NCBI GenBank assembly: GCA_002492725.1
Contig: DLAF01000054.1
Span: 38,705-69,277, forward strand
Direction: 5' to 3'
Length of the DNA: 30,573 nt
Origin: Lachnospiraceae bacterium UBA7054
Lineage (GTDB): Bacteria > Bacillota > Clostridia > Lachnospirales > Lachnospiraceae
Shown here piece after piece: positions 1 through 6,587 of the stretch. Positions within the stretch are counted from its first letter, which is position 1; each line of letters begins with the position of its first letter. The notes beneath the pieces were generated by a model. It ran no database searches, was not told where the DNA came from, and was given only the letters and a program-made list of their open reading frames with translations. The translations under genes and the position numbers were made by a program.

Positions 1-824
1 TCCGCCAGAATATTCTGGTCATATCCGGTATCGTACTCTGTTCCCTTAAAGGTCTCCACCATAACCTCCGTCGCCGGCTGAGAAGTACCAAGCGCGAAAG
101 GAGAAATTGCACAGTCGATGATATCCACGCCCGCCTCTACCGCTTTCAGATAGGTCATGGACGCTACACCGGACGTATAGTGCGTATGCAGCTGAATCGG
201 CAGCTTTGTGCTCTCCTTCAAGGTCTTTACAAGCTCCGCCGCGCGGTAAGGAACAAGCAGTCCTGCCATATCCTTGATACAGATGGAATCTGCACCCATT
301 TCCTCAATCTTTTTCGCCATATCCGCCCAATATTCCAAGGTATAGGCATCTCCCAGGGTATAGGAAAGTGCGATCTGCGACTGGCCTCTGCCCTCCTGTT
401 TTTTGATCTTGTTGGTTGCATCCACCGCCGCCTGCAGATTGCGGATATCGTTCAAGCAGTCAAAAATTCTGATGACATCAATGCCGTTTGCAATGGACTT
501 CTCCACAAATGCATACACCACGTCATCCGCATAGGGTCTGTACCCTAAAATGTTCTGGCCTCTGAATAACATCTGCAGCTTGGTATTCTTAAAGCCGTCT
601 CTTAACTTCCGCAGTCTCTCCCAGGGATCCTCTTTCAGGAAACGAAGGGAAGCATCAAAGGTTGCACCGCCCCAGCACTCTACTGCGGCATAGCCGACTT
701 TATCCATTTTATCTACGATTGGAAGCATCTTTTCGGTAGGCATTCTGGTCGCGATCAGAGACTGATGTGCGTCACGAAGAACGGTTTCCATGATTCCAAC
801 CGGCTTTTTAGTTTGTTCTGCCAT
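1..824 (-). CDS. oadA: Oxaloacetate decarboxylase alpha subunit / 5S-type carboxyltransferase (partial, C-terminus outside window)
   Basis: The first 274 residues of a biotin-dependent keto-acid carboxyltransferase are present; the gene continues beyond position 1. The visible part is the TIM-barrel domain shared by OadA, pyruvate carboxylase and the transcarboxylase 5S subunit. It has the DAHQ metal and substrate motif at residues 18-21, a candidate carbamylated lysine at K184 in ICIKD, and the metal-binding HTH at 213-215. The family moves carboxyl groups between biotin and pyruvate/oxaloacetate in the cytoplasm. The start is the ATG at 822-824, preceded by an AAAGGAATG stretch. It is the last visible gene of the operon that also encodes the OadB pump, a biotin carrier and an acyl-CoA-type carboxyltransferase. 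Whether a second biotin domain follows at the C-terminus cannot be seen. Function is secure at family level; the physiological direction is inference. Confidence 0.92.
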   Translation of the reverse strand, partial: MAEQTKKPVGIMETVLRDAHQSLIATRMPTEKMLPIVDKMDKVGYAAVECWGGATFDASLRFLKEDPWERLRKLRDGFKNTKLQMLFRGQNILGYRPYADDVVYAFVEKSIANGIDVIRIFDCLNDIRNLQAAVDATNKIKKQEGRGQSQIALSYTLGDAYTLEYWADMAKKIEEMGADSICIKDMAGLLVPYRAAELVKTLKESTKLPIQLHTHYTSGVASMTYLKAVEAGVDIIDCAISPFALGTSQPATEVMVETFKGTEYDTGYDQNILA

Positions 825-851
825 TTTTTTCATTCCTTTCTTTTATTTTGC

Positions 852-903
852 CGAGGTCGCGCAAGCGATCCTCGAAAAGTAAAATCCACAGGATTTTACT
901 TTT
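852..903 (-). repeat. Two adjacent hairpins between oadB and oadA
   Basis: A perfect inverted repeat has 13-bp arms at 875-887 and 891-903 around a 3-base centre (arms AAAAGTAAAATCC and its complement). Directly next to it is a GC-rich stem: CGAGG at 852-856 with CCTCG at 870-874, and TCGC at 857-860 with GCGA at 865-868, closed by GCAA with one unpaired base. In the minus-strand transcript these structures sit between the oadB stop and the oadA start. Neither is followed by a clean U-tract, so processing, mRNA stability or a mobile palindromic repeat fit better than simple termination. A related hairpin occurs at 27117-27143. Confidence 0.7.
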
Positions 904-927
904 GTTAATCTCTGCAAGAATTTACTT

Positions 928-2073
928 CTAGAATACTCCAAACACCGCCATGAAAGTACCTGCCGCAACCGCCGTACCGATAACGCCCGCCACATTGGGG
1001 CCCATCGCGTGCATCAGCAGGAAGTTTGTGGGATCATACTCCGCACCCACCTTCTGGGACACTCTGGCCGCCATAGGCACCGCGGAAACACCTGCGGAAC
1101 CGATCAGCGGATTTACCTTGCCCTTGGTCGCCACGCACATCAGCTTGCCGAAAAGCACACCTGCCGCCGTACCGAAAATAAACGCTGCCAGACCCAAAGC
1201 CACGATTTTCAGCGTATCCATGTTCAGGAACGCTTCCGCGCTGGTGGTCGCGCCTACGGAAGTACCGAGGATGATGACCACGATATACATCAGGGCGTTG
1301 GATGCCGTTTCCGTCAGCTGTCTCACGACACCGCTCTCTCTGAATAAGTTACCCAGCATCAGCATACCAATCAAAGGTGCCGTGGTGGGAAGAATCAGGG
1401 AAACCACAATCGTAACCACGATGGGGAACAAAATCTTCTCCAGCTTGCTGACGGGACGAAGCTGCCCCATCTTAATCTTTCTCTCCTTCTCCGTGGTGAA
1501 AAGCTTCATGATCGGCGGCTGAATAATAGGCACCAGCGCCATATAGGAATAAGCTGCCACTGCGATTGGGCCAAGCAGCGTCGTCTGTCCGAGCTTACCC
1601 GCAAGGAAGATGGATGTCGGGCCGTCCGCACCGCCAATGATGGAGATGGCTGCCGCCGCCTTATCGTTAAAGCCAAATGCAATCGCGCCAAAGTATGCCG
1701 CGAAAATACCAAACTGTGCTGCTGCCCCCAAAAGGAAACTCTTCGGATTCGCAATGAGCGGGCCGAAGTCCGTCATGGCACCCACGCCCATAAAGATCAG
1801 AGAAGGCAGGATTGCCCACTCATCCAGCTTGTAGAAATAATACAACAGACCGCCGCCGGCGCCGCCCTCACCGTAAGGTGCCATGATATCCGGATAAATA
1901 TTCACGAGCAGCATACCAAAGGCGATCGGCACGAGCAGAAGCGGCTCAAAGTCAAACTTGATAGCCAAAAGCAGAAAAAATAAAGCTACCGCGATCATGA
2001 GATAATTGCCCGGCTCCAGATTGAAGAACGCAGTCTGATGAATCAGATTATTAAGCGTCTCAACTATATACAT
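928..2073 (-). CDS. oadB: Na+-translocating decarboxylase beta subunit (OadB/GcdB/MmdB family)
   Basis: This 381-residue polytopic membrane protein is the ion-translocating subunit of the Na+-pumping decarboxylases. The family decarboxylates carboxybiotin and exports Na+. The hydrophobic segments fit the family fold. Residues 147-152 form the conserved GGADGP motif whose aspartate (D150) is part of the ion/proton path in characterised homologues. A second signature, NPLIGSAGVSAVPMAARV, lies near the C-terminus. Length is typical of the shorter Firmicute forms. The ATG at 2071-2073 follows a strong AGGAGG site. It is flanked by the biotin carrier upstream and oadA downstream on the same strand. 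The family is certain; which carboxylated substrate feeds it depends on the two carboxyltransferases in the operon. Confidence 0.95.
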   Translation of the reverse strand: MYIVETLNNLIHQTAFFNLEPGNYLMIAVALFFLLLAIKFDFEPLLLVPIAFGMLLVNIYPDIMAPYGEGGAGGGLLYYFYKLDEWAILPSLIFMGVGAMTDFGPLIANPKSFLLGAAAQFGIFAAYFGAIAFGFNDKAAAAISIIGGADGPTSIFLAGKLGQTTLLGPIAVAAYSYMALVPIIQPPIMKLFTTEKERKIKMGQLRPVSKLEKILFPIVVTIVVSLILPTTAPLIGMLMLGNLFRESGVVRQLTETASNALMYIVVIILGTSVGATTSAEAFLNMDTLKIVALGLAAFIFGTAAGVLFGKLMCVATKGKVNPLIGSAGVSAVPMAARVSQKVGAEYDPTNFLLMHAMGPNVAGVIGTAVAAGTFMAVFGVF

Positions 2074-2134
2074 TTTTTTAACCTCCTGTAGTTTTTGTTC
2101 CTGCAGCCCGCCCTCTCGGGAAGGCCGTCAAAAA

Positions 2135-2512
2135 TTACTTCAATGTTGCCAGCAGCGCGCCCGCCTCTACCGCGTCGCCTACTGCCACATTGATGCTGGC
2201 TACCGTGCCGTCCTCGGGAGCCACTACAGGGATTTCCATCTTCATAGCCTCTACGATCACGACCGCGTCACCCTTCTTTACTGCCTGTCCTACATTGGCC
2301 TCGATCTTGAAGACCTTGCCTGCCGCGCCGGCCTCGATCTTGATGCTGCCTGCCGCGCCGCCTGCTGCAGGTGCTGCTGCAGGTGCCGGAGCTGCCTTGG
2401 GAACCGCTCTGGGTGCTGCCGGAGCCGCCGCTGCGGGTGCGCCGCTTGTCGCTCCCTCTTCCACCACTACATCATATACGCTGCCATTTACGGTAATTGT
2501 ATAATTTTTCAT
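2135..2512 (-). CDS. Biotin carboxyl carrier subunit of the decarboxylase
   Basis: A 125-residue carrier protein. Residues 1-20 form a short beta-rich N-terminus, 22-54 an Ala/Pro-rich flexible linker, and 55-125 a biotinyl/lipoyl domain with the biotinylation motif EAMKM at 88-92, so K91 is the expected biotin site. It shuttles carboxybiotin between the cytoplasmic carboxyltransferases and the membrane OadB subunit. It matches the gamma/carrier subunits of methylmalonyl-CoA and glutaconyl-CoA decarboxylases (MmdC/GcdC type) and the transcarboxylase 1.3S subunit. The linker region is compositionally biased, which produces an open frame on the opposite strand that is not a gene. It lies 19 bases after the OadG-like gene and 61 bases before oadB. 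Confidence 0.93.
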   Translation of the reverse strand: MKNYTITVNGSVYDVVVEEGATSGAPAAAAPAAPRAVPKAAPAPAAAPAAGGAAGSIKIEAGAAGKVFKIEANVGQAVKKGDAVVIVEAMKMEIPVVAPEDGTVASINVAVGDAVEAGALLATLK

Positions 2513-2531
2513 TTTGATATCCTCCTATCCT

Positions 2532-3254
2532 TTAGGCATTCTGCCATTTGCTCTTATTAGATTTTCTGATGGATCTTACCACAAAGCCGTCTGTAGACGC
2601 TGCTCCTTCATAAGCAGCGATCGCTGCCGCGATAACCGCCACAAGCTCCGTATCATCGGAAAGCTCTTCTTTGGCTGCAATCTGCTGCACCACAGGTGCC
2701 TGTTCGGGAGCGGATTCCACTTTCTTCTGCTTCGATTCCAGTTTGGAAATCAGTGTGAAACAGGATATGATCAGGCTGATCAGAATCAAAACCACAAATA
2801 CGGTTCCCATTCCAATCAGAGTATTCATGCCTGCCTTCGCTAAAATCTCTCCCGTCGAATAGTGCACATTGGTGGTGATGCCGATATAGGTTGCCAGCTG
2901 ATCGTCGAGAACGATCTCAACCTCCGCATTGTGCGAGGAACCGAGCACCTCCACGGAGATGATCACTTCGTCATCCCGAAAAGCCACAGAAGCATCGCTG
3001 ACGCCCTCGTAAGTACCGATATCATTCAACGCGCTCTTCCAGCCCTCAAAGCCGTTCACAAGAATCGCATCATCCCCGACGTACTGCTGAATGGCATCCT
3101 GACTCACGATCGTATTCATCTGATCGACGATGGTTGTCCCGATCTGCTTTGCCTGTTCCTGACTGATGGGTCCGCTTTGCACTTCTTCCTCACCACACGC
3201 CGCCAGGCAAAACATGCAGGTAATCATCGCTGCTATTACCAATATTTTTTTCAT
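2532..3254 (-). CDS. OadG-family decarboxylase subunit with lipoprotein signal and extracytoplasmic domain
   Basis: This 240-residue protein starts with a lipoprotein signal peptide (lipobox LAAC, acylated Cys20). An extracytoplasmic domain of about 120 residues follows, resembling DUF3887-type lipoprotein domains, then one transmembrane helix at about 143-170. The cytoplasmic tail is charged and ends in an OadG-like segment (about 203-240, DTELVAVIAAAIAAYEG, then VRSIRK). Classical OadG is only about 80 residues with one helix and assembles the pump by tying the carboxyltransferase to OadB. Here that module appears fused behind a secreted lipoprotein domain. It is 9 bases downstream of the carboxyltransferase and 19 upstream of the carrier gene. 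The OadG assignment rests on helix, tail and context; the role of the outer domain is unknown. Confidence 0.82.
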   Translation of the reverse strand: MKKILVIAAMITCMFCLAACGEEEVQSGPISQEQAKQIGTTIVDQMNTIVSQDAIQQYVGDDAILVNGFEGWKSALNDIGTYEGVSDASVAFRDDEVIISVEVLGSSHNAEVEIVLDDQLATYIGITTNVHYSTGEILAKAGMNTLIGMGTVFVVLILISLIISCFTLISKLESKQKKVESAPEQAPVVQQIAAKEELSDDTELVAVIAAAIAAYEGAASTDGFVVRSIRKSNKSKWQNA

Positions 3255-3263
3255 ACTGCCTCC

Positions 3264-4691
3264 TTAAACCGTGCCGTGTTTCTTCTCGGGACGTCCCTCT
3301 GTCTTGGAGGAAAGCATCTCGAAGGCACCGATCACGTACTTTCTGGTGTCCGCCGGCTCCACGATCTGATCTACATATCCTCTCTTTGCCGCGCTTGTAA
3401 CGTTGTTCTGCAAAGCCGCATATTCTTTCGCACAGGCGTCGATCGCATCCGCGCCCTGTCCGTCACAGATGATCTTTGCCGCCAGCTTCGCATCCATCAT
3501 ACCAACCTCGGCATCCGGCCATGCAATAGTGATATCCGCACCGATTGCCTTGGAGTTCATAGCCACATACGCGCTGCCATATGCCTTGCCGATAATCACA
3601 TTCACCTTGGGCACCGTAGCATTGGCAAATGCGTAGGTAAGCCTTCCTGCTGCCTTGGCCATGCGCTTCTCAGCGCACTTGGTCGCCGCAAATCCTGTTA
3701 CATTCGTAAGGGAAAGAACCGGGATGTCAAAGGCATCGCAGAAGCTCACAAACTCAGCCGCTTTCTCTGCGCCTCTCGCGGACAGCGCCGCGTCAAACTT
3801 CTCAACTACCTCTCCCTTGTCGTCGCAAACTTCCGTGCGATTGGCCACCGCACCGATTGTCGCACCGTTTAAGCGAATAAAGCCCGCTACCATGTCCTTC
3901 GCGTAATCCTGCTTCACTTCAACAAACAGGCCGTCGTCCGCAATCTGGGACAGAGCGATTGCCGTGTCGCCCACACAGTTAGCGATCTGTGCACAGGCAC
4001 GGTTCAAATCGTCTGCACAGTCCGTCCATGCAAGATCGGAATTGTTTGCAGGCAGGATCGATACGAGCTGTCTGATCTGTGCCAGAATGGAAGGCTCGTC
4101 CGCCACCATATCCACCAGACCGGTCTCCTCGCTCTGGAACGCCGCTGCCGAAGTATCACAGCGGGAAATCTCATTTCCCTCCAAAGCATTCGGAGAATTG
4201 ACAAACAGTTTCGCCTTTTCTTTCTCCATAAACGTGAAGTCCGCCATCGCCGGAATCAGCGCAAGTCCGCCACCGCAGCTTCCGAACACAGCCGTGATCT
4301 GCGGAATCACGCCGGATGCCATCACCTGGCTTTTGTAGATTTCACCGAACCCGTTCAATGCGTCCGTCGCCTCCTGCAAACGCAGGCCCGCAGAATCGAT
4401 GAGCCCGATCACCGGTGCGCCCATCTTCATCGCCAGCTCGTAGAGATTCACAATCTTTTTCGCGTGCATCTCACCAACGGATCCGCTCAGCACGGACGCA
4501 TCCTGGCTGTACACATACACGAGATTGCCGTCGATCACGCCGTAGCCGGTCACGACACCGTCAGACGGAGTCTCGGTCTGTTTCAAATTGAAATCCGTGG
4601 CTCTCGCTGTCACAAGACCACCGATCTCAACGAAACTGTTTTCATCGAGTAAAGCATTGATTCTTTGACTCGCTTGAGATGTAGTACTCAT
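3264..4691 (-). CDS. Acyl-CoA-type carboxyltransferase subunit (MmdA/PccB/12S family)
   Basis: A 475-residue biotin-dependent carboxyltransferase made of two crotonase-fold halves. The N-terminal half has the oxyanion-hole glycine motif GSCGGG at 137-142; the C-terminal half has GKAYGSAYVAM at 368-378. Family members move CO2 between biotin and acyl-CoAs such as methylmalonyl-/propionyl-CoA. It is about 35 residues shorter than classical MmdA (about 510), so the acyl-CoA substrate is not assigned. It is the first gene of the operon, with its own candidate promoter upstream and an AGGG ribosome site about 8 bases before the ATG at 4689-4691. Co-occurrence with OadA suggests methylmalonyl-CoA decarboxylase, oxaloacetate decarboxylase, or a transcarboxylase that links both to the Na+ pump. 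Confidence 0.9.
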   Translation of the reverse strand: MSTTSQASQRINALLDENSFVEIGGLVTARATDFNLKQTETPSDGVVTGYGVIDGNLVYVYSQDASVLSGSVGEMHAKKIVNLYELAMKMGAPVIGLIDSAGLRLQEATDALNGFGEIYKSQVMASGVIPQITAVFGSCGGGLALIPAMADFTFMEKEKAKLFVNSPNALEGNEISRCDTSAAAFQSEETGLVDMVADEPSILAQIRQLVSILPANNSDLAWTDCADDLNRACAQIANCVGDTAIALSQIADDGLFVEVKQDYAKDMVAGFIRLNGATIGAVANRTEVCDDKGEVVEKFDAALSARGAEKAAEFVSFCDAFDIPVLSLTNVTGFAATKCAEKRMAKAAGRLTYAFANATVPKVNVIIGKAYGSAYVAMNSKAIGADITIAWPDAEVGMMDAKLAAKIICDGQGADAIDACAKEYAALQNNVTSAAKRGYVDQIVEPADTRKYVIGAFEMLSSKTEGRPEKKHGTV

Positions 4692-4753
4692 TTTTCAGCC
4701 CTCCATTTATATATTGTGAAATTATAAATAATAAAACTTTACCACAAAGTGGC

Positions 4754-4797
4754 ATAACACACGAAAGTAGTATAACACAGAATCCCCTTCCCGACCA
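4754..4797 (-). promoter_or_regulatory. Candidate promoter with direct repeats ahead of the decarboxylase operon
   Basis: The minus strand reads TGTTATACT (4769-4777), an extended -10 element, with a weak -35 (TGGTCG, 4792-4797) at 17-base spacing. The octamer ATAACACA (plus-strand reading) occurs twice, at 4754-4761 and 4772-4779, 18 bases apart, one copy overlapping the -10. The repeats could be an operator. A second, AT-rich TATAAT-like box lies nearer the gene, so the true start site is uncertain. Confidence 0.45.
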
Positions 4798-4804
4798 GCA
4801 GATT

Positions 4805-6076
4805 TTAGAAAAAAATTGCAAGATTTACAATATACTGAAGAATCCATAAAAAGCTCTGTTCTTCAACCGCTTTCTCCGCCAAAAGGTCATAACGCTTTAC
4901 CAGTTCACCATTCAGATAATAGGACACTTCCCCCACCTTTTCACCCGCAGCGACAGGCGCGTCAAGGACGGTCTCCACGCGGGTTTTGACTTCAATTTGG
5001 TCCTCCTCACTAAGCAGATAGGACAGGCTCTTTACTCCTTTTTCCATGGTAACACCCACATATGCTCTGTCCCAGGGCGTCCCTGCCTCTCCTGCAATAC
5101 CACCCCGCACGGGAATGTCCGCAAACGTCTTTTCCTCATAAATATCCTGATAGTGGTAATGTTCCATACCGTAAGCGGCAAGCTTCTTCATATCGCTCCA
5201 CTTATAACTTCTGTTGTTTGGCCAGCCGCAGGCCAAAAGCGCGACGGTAAAGATCCTGTCCTCACTCTTAATCGCTCCCACATAACAATAGCCCGCATTG
5301 TTCGTAAATCCTGTCTTTCCGGATAATGCTTCCTGCATCATACCCAGAAACACATTATGATTGTTACAGTGAAAACTCCTGCTGCCGTCCGCATCGGTAA
5401 AGTCGTAGCTTAAAGTGCGGGTAATTTCCAGAAATTCTTCCTTTTTTGGGGAATCCGTCACGCAGTAAGCCATGATCTTTGCCAGATCCGCTGCCGTGGT
5501 TGCATGCGTCTTTCCCGTCTCGTTTACCGTTGCATCCAGGCCGTTTGGCGTGATAAAGTACGTGTCAAAACAGCCGATATCTCGCGCTTTCTGATTCATC
5601 ATAGCCGCAAATTTCTCCACACTTCCGCCCACTGCCTCGGCAACCACCACCGCAGAATCGTTATGCGACTCTAACATCAGGGAATAAAGAAGATCCCTTA
5701 ATCGGAATTTTTCCCCCTGTCTGACATAGAGTTTCACCTTAGGCATACCTGCCGCATAGGCAGAAACCTCCGCAATCTGCTCCGGGTCACCGTATTCAAG
5801 AGCCAGAATACATGTCATGATCTTCGTTGTGCTCGCCATGGGGAGAACGGCGTCTTCATTTTTTCCGTAGAGCACCCGCCCCGAATCCGCATCCATCAAA
5901 ACAGCTGCCTGGGCATAGAGCTGCAGTTCTTCCTGCAAGGTCTCTTTCTCGGGATTCCCCTCTTCCGCACGGATGATTGTCCCCGAACAACAAAACAAGG
6001 CAATCGCCAATGCTATTGCGACCGCCTTGTTACCGAAACTGTTTTTCTTTATTAAATATGTTACTTCAATACGCAT
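4805..6076 (-). CDS. D-alanyl-D-alanine carboxypeptidase (penicillin-binding protein, S11 family)
   Basis: A 423-residue S11 peptidase that trims the terminal D-alanine from peptidoglycan pentapeptides outside the cytoplasmic membrane. An N-terminal signal segment spans about 16-37. The active-site motifs are all present: STTK at 82-85 (nucleophile S82), SHN at 137-139, and KTG at 254-256. A C-terminal beta-domain follows, and a hydrophobic/amphipathic tail (about 407-423) fits the membrane anchor of DacA/DacF proteins. The ATG at 6074-6076 has only a weak upstream AGG, so a start at another codon remains possible. It lies 106 bases downstream of a cysteine-rich gene. A second member of the family is encoded at 11006-12190. 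Confidence 0.93.
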   Translation of the reverse strand: MRIEVTYLIKKNSFGNKAVAIALAIALFCCSGTIIRAEEGNPEKETLQEELQLYAQAAVLMDADSGRVLYGKNEDAVLPMASTTKIMTCILALEYGDPEQIAEVSAYAAGMPKVKLYVRQGEKFRLRDLLYSLMLESHNDSAVVVAEAVGGSVEKFAAMMNQKARDIGCFDTYFITPNGLDATVNETGKTHATTAADLAKIMAYCVTDSPKKEEFLEITRTLSYDFTDADGSRSFHCNNHNVFLGMMQEALSGKTGFTNNAGYCYVGAIKSEDRIFTVALLACGWPNNRSYKWSDMKKLAAYGMEHYHYQDIYEEKTFADIPVRGGIAGEAGTPWDRAYVGVTMEKGVKSLSYLLSEEDQIEVKTRVETVLDAPVAAGEKVGEVSYYLNGELVKRYDLLAEKAVEEQSFLWILQYIVNLAIFF

Positions 6077-6108
6077 ATATTAACCTGTCTGTTTCATCGT
6101 TAATATAT
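6075..6108. repeat. Inverted repeat over the carboxypeptidase start
   Basis: Perfect 10-bp arms ATATATTAAC (6075-6084) and GTTAATATAT (6099-6108) are separated by 14 bases. One arm overlaps the start codon of the downstream carboxypeptidase. It could be an operator or an mRNA hairpin limiting translation. The AT-rich composition makes chance possible. Confidence 0.45.
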
Positions 6109-6182
6109 ATGCATTTATCTCCTGTCTATGCCTCTTTTCCTCTTCCTGCCCATTCTTTCAGCGCTTTCCCCGATTCTAAGGA

Positions 6183-6557
6183 TCAATCCCATCTTCCTGT
6201 TTCCTCTGCCAAAAGCTTTTTTTGACTGCATACCGGACAGATTGCTTTCCTGATATTCGGAATCAGTGAAACATCGTCTCCGCAGACAGGACAAGGTCCG
6301 ATATATTCTGCGTCCCCCTCCTCAAACCTGATTACGGGAACACTGACAATTTTTCCACAGTGGCTGCAGCTGGAAATGTGGTATTCAAACTCAAACATCG
6401 GAGATTCTTCTACAATTTCCTCCGTGATTTTGACTCTGATCTCCTCGGGAAACTCTTGAAGCACATCTTGCAGCAAAGCATGTGACAGACCGCAGCCGGT
6501 CTTGCACTCCCATTCATTTTTACAAGATTTGCAGGCAACCTTTATTATTTTTCCCAT
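6183..6557 (-). CDS. Cysteine-rich multi-zinc-ribbon protein of unknown function
   Basis: A 124-residue soluble protein with ten cysteines arranged mostly as metal-ligand pairs: C9/C12, C18/C22, C64/C67, C89/C92 and C107/C110. They could form two or more zinc ribbons. Between the first and second clusters lies a helical stretch (about 25-50) rich in Glu. No signal peptide or membrane segment is visible, so it should be cytoplasmic. It begins 30 bases after the flagellinolysin stop on the same strand, with no terminator between them, so co-transcription with the flagellin is likely. The ribosome site is AAAGGAGCATGACGGG before the ATG at 6555-6557. It resembles CpXC-type zinc-ribbon proteins only loosely, and I do not assign a function. 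Confidence 0.75.
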   Translation of the reverse strand: MGKIIKVACKSCKNEWECKTGCGLSHALLQDVLQEFPEEIRVKITEEIVEESPMFEFEYHISSCSHCGKIVSVPVIRFEEGDAEYIGPCPVCGDDVSLIPNIRKAICPVCSQKKLLAEETGRWD

Positions 6558-6587
6558 CCCGTCATGCTCCTTTCTTTAAGAAGGCCG

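Noticed and set aside
2862..3872. Open frame of 336 codons on the plus strand
   Set aside because: It runs opposite both the OadG-like gene and the carboxyltransferase gene, and shows no family similarity.
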